From contig CAWBTU010000005.1 of the NCBI GenBank assembly GCA_963791805.1, positions 1 through 25,349 of the forward strand: a DNA stretch of 25,349 nt. Reading direction: 5' to 3'. Positions 6,409 through 14,754 of this stretch are shown piece after piece (within the stretch, counting starts at the first letter, position 1; each line of letters opens with the position of its first letter). The stretch is from JACMJL01 sp963791805. GTDB taxonomy: Bacteria > Bacillota > Clostridia > Clostridiales > Clostridiaceae. Position numbers and translations under genes: made by a program. The notes beneath the pieces are model-generated. The model saw only the letters and a list, made by a program, of their open reading frames with translations. It was not told where the DNA came from and ran no database searches.

Positions 6409-7008
6409 CTATTTCATGAAATCAGGTTTTGGCATTACAAATAAGTGAGGTTCTTGAAGATAATCCTGAACACCTCTAAGAGCTTCTCCAAACCTTTGAT
6501 AATGTACAACTTCTCTTTCTCTTAAGAACTTTAGCGGTTCAATAACATCTGGGTCATCAGCCATATTGATCAAGTATTCATAAGTAGCGCGCGCCTTTTG
6601 CTCAGCAGCTAAATCTTCTGTTAAGTCAACGATTGGATCACCTTTTGATTGTACATAGGATGCATTGAAAGGAACTCCTGAGCCACTTACTGGATATATA
6701 CCTCTACCATGATCTGCGTAGTAAGCACCCATTCCTGCTTTTTCTATTTCCTCAATACTTGCTCCCTTCATTAACTGAGTTACAATAGCTCCCACTATTT
6801 CAAGATGAGCTAATTCTTCAGTACCTATGTCATTTAAAGTTGCAATGGCCTGGGGAGTAATCATAGAAAATCTTTGACTCAAGTAACGTAAGGAAGCTGC
6901 AAGTTCACCATCTGGACCACCATATTGAGTAATAATTACCTTGGCCATTTCGGGACTGGGATTTTTAATTTTAACTGGATATTCTAAAAATTTTTCGTAA
7001 GTCCACAT
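6409..7008 (-). CDS. cotJC: Spore coat manganese catalase CotJC
   Basis: A 199-residue ferritin-like di-manganese catalase that sits in the spore coat and can break down hydrogen peroxide. All expected metal ligands are visible: E35 (GGPDGE), E65 and H68 (TEELAH), E136 (AAEQKA), and E166/H169 (REREVVH). The length and the C-terminal extension (PHLFVMPKPDF) are normal for CotJC. It is the last gene of cotJABC, starting 3 bases after cotJB ends. In Bacillus the operon is under the mother-cell factor sigma-E; the same is likely here but not shown by the sequence. This intact copy is the reference for the damaged catalase at 20892-21450. Confidence 0.95.
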   Translation of the reverse strand: MWTYEKFLEYPVKIKNPSPEMAKVIITQYGGPDGELAASLRYLSQRFSMITPQAIATLNDIGTEELAHLEIVGAIVTQLMKGASIEEIEKAGMGAYYADHGRGIYPVSGSGVPFNASYVQSKGDPIVDLTEDLAAEQKARATYEYLINMADDPDVIEPLKFLREREVVHYQRFGEALRGVQDYLQEPHLFVMPKPDFMK

Positions 7009-7011
7009 AAG

Positions 7012-7299
7012 TTACTGTTCCTCCCTTTCAAGCTTGAAATTTGCCTCATATTCCCAGGGCCAAGGTTCATTTATCCACTGCCAAGGATAGGGACTACAAG
7101 ATCCATGTTCAGTTAACATCCCATAATTCATTTCATAAGCTTCTTTTAACTTCTTGCACTGCAATACATAGAAATTATATTTTTCAAGCACTTCCTTATC
7201 CATAGGATGAGTATTCAGATAAAGCGAAAGGTCTTCCTTCATAAAATTCGTTGCAAAAATTTGCTTTAAAAGAGCTACTTTTTGGTTTTCATTTCTCAT
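7012..7299 (-). CDS. cotJB: Spore coat protein CotJB
   Basis: A 95-residue protein. The segment 'DLSLYLNTHPMDKEVLEKYN' (about 23-42) followed by 'YGMLTEHGSCSPYPWQWINEPWPWEYE' near the C-terminus is the CotJB signature. CotJB and CotJA depend on each other for assembly into the inner coat together with CotJC. Its start overlaps the end of cotJA by four bases (ATGA type), showing translational coupling. Confidence 0.95.
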   Translation of the reverse strand: MRNENQKVALLKQIFATNFMKEDLSLYLNTHPMDKEVLEKYNFYVLQCKKLKEAYEMNYGMLTEHGSCSPYPWQWINEPWPWEYEANFKLEREEQ

Positions 7300-7610
7300 A
7301 GCTCATCCTCCCTTTTAATTCCGTCTAAAGGAGTACATTTTTTACATTTACCTTCATAAGGACTAAAAAGTTCAGGAAAAGCAGTTCCTTTCATTAATGC
7401 CTCTATGGGAGAAAACATGGTACAAAATTTTTGACAAGGAACATAGGCTGCAGCTAACCTAACATTTTTGATGTAGGTTTCTTGAGGAACACAGGCACTC
7501 ATATTGTCCATATTGTCACGAAAATTGTGCCTGGCACCGACATCGTGGGCACCGACATCGTGACATCTGAAGTTTGACATATAATTGTAGGGGTATGAAA
7601 TATAAGCCAT
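7296..7610 (-). CDS. cotJA: Spore coat-associated protein CotJA, with a repeat inserted near its N-terminus
   Basis: A 104-residue protein, first gene of cotJABC. The conserved core is at about 48-88 (NVRLAAAYVPCQKFCTMFSP, then EALMKGTAFPELFSPYE), diagnostic of CotJA. The N-terminal region is longer than usual. Residues about 16-33 (CHDVGAHDVGARHNFRDN) are encoded by a 52-bp palindromic repeat copy (7514-7565) that keeps the frame open; inside it a 15-bp tandem duplication gives HDVGA twice. Because the conserved core is untouched, the protein is probably still functional. The start at 7610 is preceded on the minus strand by AAGGAGAAAAAATTAAAATG. Confidence 0.9.
   Translation of the reverse strand: MAYISYPYNYMSNFRCHDVGAHDVGARHNFRDNMDNMSACVPQETYIKNVRLAAAYVPCQKFCTMFSPIEALMKGTAFPELFSPYEGKCKKCTPLDGIKREDEL
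7514..7565. repeat. Palindromic repeat copy 2, inside cotJA, with a 15-bp tandem duplication
   Basis: It has the same outer ends (TGTCAC at 7514, GTGACA ending at 7565) and core GTGCC-T-GGCAC as the copies at 3427 and 24240. The unit GGCACCGACATCGTG occurs twice back to back (7533-7547 and 7548-7562), making it 52 rather than 37 bases. It is GC-richer than the surrounding gene. The arms are less well paired than in copy 1. Confidence 0.85.
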
Positions 7611-7753
7611 TTTAATTTTTTCTCCTTATTTGTTGTTCTCACTATATCACTATATTAATATTTAAGGATAATTGATACAGCATTAAAAATAAGGAGTAAT
7701 TTTATTCAAAAATTTTAAAAACGTTTTTAGAATATTAATTAATATGTAAAAAG

Positions 7754-7781
7754 TTAAAAAACGCTGGAGTACTCCAGCGTT
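7754..7781 (-). terminator. Terminator of the minus-strand SASP gene
   Basis: A 22-bp perfect palindrome (AACGCTGGAG-TA-CTCCAGCGTT, 7760-7781), followed on the minus strand by TTTTTT. It lies 20 bases beyond the SASP stop codon. Confidence 0.8.
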
Positions 7782-7801
7782 AGTAACCATAGATATAAAA
7801 T

Positions 7802-7996
7802 TTATAGCTTCCTTTCATATTCCTCTACCATACGTTTAACCATTTCTCCACCAACAGATCCATTCTGTCTAGAAGTTAAATTACCCTTGTCGATCTGGTC
7901 ATAATTATCAATGCCTATATCTTTAGCTATTTCAAGTTTAAATTTGTCCAGGCCATGTCTTGCTTCAGGTACAAGATTTTTATTACTTTTTGACAT
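7802..7996 (-). CDS. Alpha/beta-type small acid-soluble spore protein
   Basis: A 64-residue SASP with canonical features: 'LVPEARHGLDKFKLEIAKDIGI' with the GPR cleavage site E22-I23-A24, and 'LTSRQNGSVGGEMVKRMVEEYE'. I chose ATG at 7994-7996 because GAGGAGG lies 8 bases upstream on the minus strand. The frame stays open further upstream, but that start would add 14 residues unlike any SASP and would place the RBS inside the gene. It binds and protects DNA in the dormant spore and is degraded on germination as an amino acid source. Confidence 0.93.
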   Translation of the reverse strand: MSKSNKNLVPEARHGLDKFKLEIAKDIGIDNYDQIDKGNLTSRQNGSVGGEMVKRMVEEYERKL

Positions 7997-8223
7997 TTGG
8001 CATTCCTCCTCATTAGTTTCTAAGGTTATTTTGCTCAAATACGACGTAACTATGATAGGGAAGTAAAGGTTATTGATGAAAAAAAGTTTGAATAAATAAT
8101 CTATAAAGGATAAAAATATAAGGTGTATGATGTTTTAATTCATAATAGGTTAAATAACGAATAAATAAACTTTATAAATAGACAATTGGAATACTCAATT
8201 GTCAAATTGGGGAGGAAATTTAG

Positions 8224-10848
8224 GTGAAAATTGTTGGTTTTAAAGTCTTTCAGGGAAGAAATATATATTCCCATAAGAAATGTATAAGACTTAACTTAGA
8301 CCTAGAAGGGTATAGTGAAATTCCTAGTAAGGAAATATGTGGTTTTAATGATAACTTAGTCCGTATAGTGCCAGAACTTAATACACATAGATGTGGTATA
8401 GATGAAGACAGGGGATTTATTAAAAGGCTTAATGAGGGAACTTATTTGGCCCATATTTCTGAGCACATAATAATAGCACTACATAATATTATTGGAGTGC
8501 AAATAAGTTATGGAAAAGCTAGAGAAATAGAAGGAGATAATTATTATATTATATATCAATATGAATATAGTAATACAGGTATAGAGGCCGGAAAAATAGC
8601 AGTTGATTTGATTAATTCATTAATTAATAATGAGCAATTTGATTTAAAATTAAGGCTGGATAAATTACAGAAGATATTAATGAGTGAACAACTAGGAGTA
8701 AGTACTACTAACATTTGTAATGAAGCAAAAAAAAGAGGAATTCCAATATTAAGAATAGGCCAAAACAGTATGTTTCAGTTAGGCTATGGAAAGTATTCAA
8801 AAACCATACAAGCAACTTTAGGAAGTGAAACTAAGGCAATTGCTGTGGATATTGCACAGGATAAATTATTAACCAAAGAACTATTAAAAATTCATTGCAT
8901 ACCTGTGGCAAATGGCAAGAAAATAGAAAATAAGGAAGATGCTATTTTATGCGCACAAGATATAGGTTATCCAATAGTAATCAAACCACAATTTGGGAAT
9001 CAAGGTAAGGGGGTTATTGCAAATATAAAAAATGAAAAAGAATTATCAAATGTATATGACCTTCTTCATAAGGACTATAAAGATTTAATAGTAGAAGAGT
9101 ATATAAGTGGAAGAGATTATAGGGTATGTATTGTTTATGGGGAAATAGTGGCGGTTTCAGAAAGAATTCCTCCTTATATTATTGGAGATGGTTTGAATTC
9201 TATAGAAAAGTTAATAGGTTATATTAATGAAGATATTCGAAGAGGTGAGGGTCACGAAAAGGAACTAACTAAAGTTAAGATAGATGAGGAACTTATGGAG
9301 CACCTTAGGAAAAAGAATTATTCTTTAAATTCCATTCTTCAAGAGAAAGAAAAACTAAACTTAAAAGAGAATGCAAATTTATCTACAGGAGGATTTGCAA
9401 TTGATTGCACAGATTTAATATGTGAAGAGAATATAGAAATATGTAAAAGAGCGGCAAGTGCAATTGGGTTGGATATCTGTGGGATAGACTTGCTTTGTGA
9501 TGATATAAGTAGGCCTCTTGATAGAGGAGGAGCAATTATTGAGGTAAATGCAGCTCCTGGAATTAGAATGCATCATAACCCTTATATTGGAACAAAAAGA
9601 AATGTAGCAGCACATATAGTTGATAATTTATTCAAGGATACACCAAAAAGCATTCCATTAGTAGCAATAACAGGAACTAATGGAAAAACTACTACTACAA
9701 GACTAATTTCTCATATGCTTTCAATTGCAGGATATAAAGTTGGAATGACCACAACTAGTGGTATATTTATTGATGGAAAATGTATATTTAAGGGTGACAC
9801 TACAGGCCCTAAAAGTGCTTTAGCTGTACTTACAAATAAAGAAATAGATGCAGCAGTACTAGAAACTGCAAGAGGGGGAATAATCAGGGAAGGATTAGCC
9901 TATGATCTTGCGGATGTAGGAGTTATTACAAATATTACTGAAGATCACCTGGGAATAGACGAGGTGGAAACAATAGAAGATTTAGCAAAGGTTAAGGCTT
10001 TAGTTGGTGAAGCGGTTAAAGAAGAGGGTTATGTTGTTATAAATGGCGATAATGATATGAGTATAAGTATTTTGAACAGACTAAAAAGTAATCTTATTAT
10101 TTTTTCTAATAATAAATATAATCAAGTTATGAGAAGAAATATTGAAAGTGGCGGATATGGAGTATATGTAGATAAGGATAATATAATAATAGAAAAAAAC
10201 AATAATTTTCATAAGTTAATAGATGTAAAAGATATAGGTATGACAATGAAAGGAATTCTAAAATATAATATTGAAAATGCAATGGCGGCATCTGCAGCTG
10301 CAATAGGATTAGGAGTGAATTATGATATTATCAAACAGGGGTTAATGACCTTTTACTGTAGCCAAGAGCAGAATCCTGGAAGATTTAACATATATTTTGT
10401 GAATAATACAATGGTTATTCTGGACTATGGACACAATTTGGAAGGCTACAAATGTGTACTTGAGGCAGTTAAACATATAGAACACAATAAACTTATTGGT
10501 GTTATTGGAGTACCAGGGGATAGATTGGACAGTGATATATTGGAAGTAGGTAAATGTGCAGGAGAGAATTTTGATTATATATTCATAAAAGAAGATATAG
10601 ATAGGAGAGGAAGAGCTGAAGGGGAGGTAGTAGATCTTTTGGAAAAAGGAGTGCTTAGTTCTAGATTTCATAGTATGAATTTGGAAAAGGTGCTAGGAGA
10701 AGGGGAGGCTTTTAAAGCTGCTTTAGATTTTGCGGAGCCTGAGGATTTGGTTATCATCTTCTTTGAAAAATATGAACCTCTAATAGATATAATGAAAAGT
10801 AAAATTGATGAAGGCAAATATGAGAATAAAGTATTGGCCAAAAGGTAA
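8224..10848 (+). CDS. cphA: Cyanophycin synthetase
   Basis: An 874-residue enzyme that builds cyanophycin, a poly-aspartate backbone with arginine side chains, using two ATP per Asp-Arg unit. Domains in order: an N-terminal domain (about 1-160); an ATP-grasp domain (about 210-470) with 'PIVIKPQFGNQGKGV', which adds Asp; and a Mur-ligase-like domain (about 475-874) with P-loop GTNGKTTTTR near residue 484, which adds Arg. The length equals typical CphA. The N-domain motif that is HxxEHxxxE in primer-making cyanobacterial enzymes reads H77-ISE80-H81-III-A85, so the last Glu is Ala. The GTG start follows GGGGAGG by about 8 bases. It is monocistronic, with spore genes upstream and cyanophycinase 8.5 kb downstream. 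Confidence 0.95.
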   Translation: MKIVGFKVFQGRNIYSHKKCIRLNLDLEGYSEIPSKEICGFNDNLVRIVPELNTHRCGIDEDRGFIKRLNEGTYLAHISEHIIIALHNIIGVQISYGKAREIEGDNYYIIYQYEYSNTGIEAGKIAVDLINSLINNEQFDLKLRLDKLQKILMSEQLGVSTTNICNEAKKRGIPILRIGQNSMFQLGYGKYSKTIQATLGSETKAIAVDIAQDKLLTKELLKIHCIPVANGKKIENKEDAILCAQDIGYPIVIKPQFGNQGKGVIANIKNEKELSNVYDLLHKDYKDLIVEEYISGRDYRVCIVYGEIVAVSERIPPYIIGDGLNSIEKLIGYINEDIRRGEGHEKELTKVKIDEELMEHLRKKNYSLNSILQEKEKLNLKENANLSTGGFAIDCTDLICEENIEICKRAASAIGLDICGIDLLCDDISRPLDRGGAIIEVNAAPGIRMHHNPYIGTKRNVAAHIVDNLFKDTPKSIPLVAITGTNGKTTTTRLISHMLSIAGYKVGMTTTSGIFIDGKCIFKGDTTGPKSALAVLTNKEIDAAVLETARGGIIREGLAYDLADVGVITNITEDHLGIDEVETIEDLAKVKALVGEAVKEEGYVVINGDNDMSISILNRLKSNLIIFSNNKYNQVMRRNIESGGYGVYVDKDNIIIEKNNNFHKLIDVKDIGMTMKGILKYNIENAMAASAAAIGLGVNYDIIKQGLMTFYCSQEQNPGRFNIYFVNNTMVILDYGHNLEGYKCVLEAVKHIEHNKLIGVIGVPGDRLDSDILEVGKCAGENFDYIFIKEDIDRRGRAEGEVVDLLEKGVLSSRFHSMNLEKVLGEGEAFKAALDFAEPEDLVIIFFEKYEPLIDIMKSKIDEGKYENKVLAKR

Positions 10849-10936
10849 AACTAATTTTAACAATGTAGATTATTAATGTAAATATTCATTAAGGATTTAT
10901 CAATACTATTCAGAATACATTTAGAGGAGAATTATT

Positions 10937-13900
10937 ATGGAAAAAATAATGAAAACTATGGATGGAAATCAAGCCGCTGCAGAAGCGTCCTATCCATATA
11001 CAGAAGTTGCAGCAATTTATCCAATTACGCCATCAACATCTATGGCAGAAAGTCTTGATGAATGGTCATCTCACAATAAAAAGAACTTATTTGATCAACC
11101 AGTTAAAGTTGTGGAGATGCAGTCAGAAGCTGGGGCAGCCGGTGCAATTCATGGATCCTTAGCAGCGGGAGGTATGACCACCACTTATACTTGTTCCCAA
11201 GGATTGTTATTAATGATTCCCAATATGTATAAAATGGCAGGGGAGTTATTACCTGCAGTATTTCATGTAAGTGCTCGTGCAATCGCTACACATGCTTTGT
11301 GTATTTTTGGTGATCATCAAGATGTTATGGCTACAAGGCAAACTGGTTTCGCACTCTTATCTTCATCAAATGTTCAGGAAGTAATGGATTTAGGCAATAT
11401 TTCTCATTTAGCTGCTATAAAATCTAGAGTTCCATTTTTACACTTTTTTGATGGATTTCGAACTTCTCATGAATATCAGAAAATTGAAGTAATACAACAT
11501 GAACAAATAAAAAATCTAATAGATTATAATGCTATAAGAGACTTTAAAAATCGAGCCTTAAACCCAGAACATCCTACAATTAGAGGTACAGCTCAAAACC
11601 CAGATATTTATTTTCAAGGTAGAGAAGCAGCCAATAAATTCTATGATTCAGTTCCTGATATAGTAGAAAATTATATGAGAGAAATTGAAAATATAACAGG
11701 AAGAGCATATCATCCATTTAATTATTATGGAGCTACAGATGCTGAATATGTTATTGTGGCCATGGGATCTGTATGTGATACTATTGAAGAAACAATAGAC
11801 TATTTAATAAGTAAGGGTGAAAAAGTAGGAGTTATAAAGGTACATTTATATAGGCCATTTTCAGCTAAATACTTTTTTAATGTAATGCCTAAAACTGTTA
11901 AAAAAATTGCAGTGCTTGATCGTACAAAAGAGCCAGGTTCATTAGGAGAACCCTTATTTCTAGATGTTGTAAATTTATTTTATAATGCCGACTATAAGCC
12001 TACTATAGTAGGTGGGAGATATGGATTAGGGTCTAAGGATACTAGACCATCTCAAATTATTGCCGTGTTTAATAACTTAAAACAACAGCAACCTAAAAAT
12101 GGATTTACAATTGGAATAGTAGATGATGTAACTAACACATCCTTAAAAGAAGAAGAAATAGTTGAAACAAGTCCTGAAGGAACTATCAACTGTAAATTTT
12201 GGGGCCTAGGTTCAGATGGAACTGTAGGAGCAAATAAAACTGCAGTAAAGATAATAGGTGATAATACAGATCTTCATGTTCAAGCATATTTTTCATATGA
12301 TAGCAAAAAATCTGGAGGAAGTACTATTTCTCATCTAAGGTTTAGTAAAAAGAATATTAAATCCCCTTATTTAATTTACAATGCAGATTATATTGCATGT
12401 CACAATAAGTCGTTCTTATATAATATGAATGTACTAAAGGGATTAAAAAAACAGGGTATATTTGTATTAAATTGTCCTTGGACGGAAGAAGAGCTTGCAG
12501 ACAAACTACCCTACTATATTAAGAAGTATATTGTAGAAAACAATATAAATTTTTATATTATTGATGCTATTTCAATAGCTAAGAATATAGGTCTAGGTGG
12601 AAGAATCAATATGATTATGCAAGCAGCCTTCTTTAAATTGACAAACGTAATTCCTCTTGAAGATTCAATAGAATATTTAAAGAATTCTATTGAAAAGACT
12701 TATGGTAGGAAAGGTGAATCAATTGTAGAAATGAATAAAGCAGCCATATACCAAGGGGTTGAGGCAGTGCATAAAGTTAATATCCATTTCTCATTGAAGG
12801 AAGAACAAAATTCTTCTAAGGAAATAAAAGAAGAAAATAGCTTTGTCAAAAATATTCAAAAACCTATTGCAAGGCATGAAGGAGATGAATTACCCGTTAG
12901 TACCTTTAAGGGAATGGAAGATGGAAGCTTCCCGCTAGGTACAACTGCTTATGAAAAGCGTGGTATTGCTGTAATGATTCCAGAATGGCAAATAGATAAG
13001 TGTATACAATGTAATCAGTGCTCCTATATTTGTCCACATGCAGTAATAAGACCATTTCTGTTAAATGATGAAGAAAGAGCAAGAGCAGTTGATACATTTA
13101 AAACAAAAAAGCCTATAGGAAAGGAATTTGAAGGATTACATTACCGTATTCAGTTGAGCCCTCTAGATTGTACTGGGTGTAGTAACTGTGCAGACATTTG
13201 TCCAGCACCAGGAAAGGCTCTAATAATGAAAGAGGCAGAGCAGGAAATTGAAATGGAAGCTGAAAACTGGCAGTTTGCAATGACTGTTACGGAAAAGGAT
13301 AACTTAATTAATCCCAAAACCTTAAAAGGCAGTCAATTTGTAAGACCATTAATGGAGTTTAATGGAGCTTGCCCTGGGTGTGGAGAAACACCTTATATCA
13401 AACTTTTAACTCAACTTTTTGGAGATAGAATGATGATTGCTAATGCTACAGGTTGTTCATCTATTTGGGGTGCTAGTGCACCATCAATTCCATATACTAC
13501 TAATGCCCTAGGGAAAGGACCTTCTTGGGGAAACTCATTATTTGAAGATAATGCTGAATATGGATATGGAATGTATCTTGCTGTAACTCAAAAAAGAGAG
13601 AAATTAGCAGAATTAATGAGGGCAGCTTTAAATAGTTCAATAAGTGAAGAACTTAAAGAAGCTTTTCAGCAATGGATATCTGGAATAAATGACAGTGATG
13701 AATCAAAAAATGCCACTTCAAAAATATTAGATTATATTAAAAATGAAAATATTAATGATAATAGTGCTCTAAAAGAGATAATTGATAATAAGGATTATCT
13801 TATTAAGAAATCTCATTGGTTAATAGGTGGTGATGGCTGGGCTTACGATATCGGTTTTTCAGGATTAGATCATGTTTTGGCTTCAGGAGATGATGTAAAT

Positions 13901-14461
13901 ATATTTGTAATGGATACTGAAATATATTCAAATACAGGAGGTCAGTCTTCAAAATCTACTCCAACTGCTGCAGTTGCCAAATTTGCGGCAGCAGGCAAAA
14001 AGGTTAAGAAGAAAGATTTAGGAATGATGGCTATGAGCTATGGATATGTATATGTGACACAAATTGCCATGGGAGCAAATATGAATCATACTATTAAAGC
14101 AATATTAGAAGCAGAAGCATATAAGGGACCGTCCTTAATCATTGCATACGCTCCTTGTATAAGCCATGGAATAAAAACTGGAATGGGAACAAGTATTGCA
14201 GAAGAAAAGAAGGCAGTAGAAGCTGGATATTGGCATCTATATACTTTTAACCCATCCTTAAAAGGTGAAGGCAAAAATCCATTTAACTTAGAATCTAAAG
14301 AACCTACAAAGTCTTTTAAAGAATTTATACAGGGAGAAGTAAGATACTCTTCCTTAACCAACATATTTCCAGCTATTTCAGACAGTATGTTTAATGAGGC
14401 AGAGAAAGATGCTAAACTAAGGTATGAAAATTATAAACGATTAATGGATCAAAAGTATTAA
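10937..14461 (+). CDS. nifJ: Pyruvate:ferredoxin (flavodoxin) oxidoreductase, single-chain
   Basis: A 1174-residue homodimeric-type PFOR converting pyruvate, CoA and oxidised ferredoxin to acetyl-CoA, CO2 and reduced ferredoxin. The N-terminal TPP pyrimidine domain begins 'MDGNQAAAEASYPYTEVAAIYPITPS'. A ferredoxin-like insert carries two [4Fe-4S] motifs, CIQCNQCSYICP near residue 689 and CTGCSNCADICP near 743. The TPP pyrophosphate domain has the proximal cluster motif ACPGCGE near 812 and GDGWAYDIG near 965; a further cluster Cys lies in APCISHG near 1073. All domains are complete. The RBS is AGAGGAG. It follows cphA by 88 bases and ends at a strong hairpin. It is the main ferredoxin reducer of clostridial fermentation. 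Confidence 0.97.
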   Translation: MEKIMKTMDGNQAAAEASYPYTEVAAIYPITPSTSMAESLDEWSSHNKKNLFDQPVKVVEMQSEAGAAGAIHGSLAAGGMTTTYTCSQGLLLMIPNMYKMAGELLPAVFHVSARAIATHALCIFGDHQDVMATRQTGFALLSSSNVQEVMDLGNISHLAAIKSRVPFLHFFDGFRTSHEYQKIEVIQHEQIKNLIDYNAIRDFKNRALNPEHPTIRGTAQNPDIYFQGREAANKFYDSVPDIVENYMREIENITGRAYHPFNYYGATDAEYVIVAMGSVCDTIEETIDYLISKGEKVGVIKVHLYRPFSAKYFFNVMPKTVKKIAVLDRTKEPGSLGEPLFLDVVNLFYNADYKPTIVGGRYGLGSKDTRPSQIIAVFNNLKQQQPKNGFTIGIVDDVTNTSLKEEEIVETSPEGTINCKFWGLGSDGTVGANKTAVKIIGDNTDLHVQAYFSYDSKKSGGSTISHLRFSKKNIKSPYLIYNADYIACHNKSFLYNMNVLKGLKKQGIFVLNCPWTEEELADKLPYYIKKYIVENNINFYIIDAISIAKNIGLGGRINMIMQAAFFKLTNVIPLEDSIEYLKNSIEKTYGRKGESIVEMNKAAIYQGVEAVHKVNIHFSLKEEQNSSKEIKEENSFVKNIQKPIARHEGDELPVSTFKGMEDGSFPLGTTAYEKRGIAVMIPEWQIDKCIQCNQCSYICPHAVIRPFLLNDEERARAVDTFKTKKPIGKEFEGLHYRIQLSPLDCTGCSNCADICPAPGKALIMKEAEQEIEMEAENWQFAMTVTEKDNLINPKTLKGSQFVRPLMEFNGACPGCGETPYIKLLTQLFGDRMMIANATGCSSIWGASAPSIPYTTNALGKGPSWGNSLFEDNAEYGYGMYLAVTQKREKLAELMRAALNSSISEELKEAFQQWISGINDSDESKNATSKILDYIKNENINDNSALKEIIDNKDYLIKKSHWLIGGDGWAYDIGFSGLDHVLASGDDVNIFVMDTEIYSNTGGQSSKSTPTAAVAKFAAAGKKVKKKDLGMMAMSYGYVYVTQIAMGANMNHTIKAILEAEAYKGPSLIIAYAPCISHGIKTGMGTSIAEEKKAVEAGYWHLYTFNPSLKGEGKNPFNLESKEPTKSFKEFIQGEVRYSSLTNIFPAISDSMFNEAEKDAKLRYENYKRLMDQKY

Positions 14462-14474
14462 GCTTATATAAAAA

Positions 14475-14516
14475 AGGTTCTGTAACTTATTTGTTACAGA
14501 ACCTCTTTATTTTTAT
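14475..14516 (+). terminator. Terminator of the PFOR gene
   Basis: AGGTTCTGTAAC (14475-14486) pairs with GTTACAGAACCT (14493-14504) around a six-base loop, followed by a T-rich run. It overlaps the 3' end of the convergent DUF3787 gene. Confidence 0.9.
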
Positions 14517-14680
14517 TTCTGGTTACTATCTACCCAGTCCTTTGCATCTCTAACTGATTTGTTACTAGGAATGGATACATTAGAAATATCCTTTTGGCTT
14601 TCTATGTCAGCCCAAGCAGCAGTTTCATGTTTTTCTATTGGAGTTTTCATAGAATAATCTTTAAACTTATCTTCTTTCAT
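14513..14680 (-). CDS. DUF3787 small spore-surface-type protein
   Basis: A 55-residue protein starting MKEDKFKDYSMKTPIEKHET, with RBS GGAGGAATTTTA before its ATG at 14680. The motifs 'PIEKHETAAWADIE' and 'SNVSIPS----RDAKDWVDSNQK' are the DUF3787 signature. The family is found in clostridia, and a Clostridioides member is annotated as a spore surface protein. It lies 74 bases downstream of the CO dehydrogenase gene with no clear terminator between, so it may be cotranscribed. Confidence 0.8.
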   Translation of the reverse strand: MKEDKFKDYSMKTPIEKHETAAWADIESQKDISNVSIPSNKSVRDAKDWVDSNQK

Positions 14681-14754
14681 TAAAATTCCTCCTCATAATT
14701 ATATATTCTTATTTTGTTCAAATTCTTATTAACTATGATATACAATTATAAACA

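Noticed and set aside
7780..7800. A remnant of a Tyr-Gly-Tyr coat tail after the SASP, because 12 bases resemble the end of the 5566-6000 gene
   Set aside because: The match is only about 11 of 12 bases and does not extend; chance or terminator-side similarity is enough.
10342..10671. Minus-strand open frame of about 109 codons inside cphA
   Set aside because: It lies wholly opposite the conserved Mur-ligase domain, has no RBS and a product of random composition.
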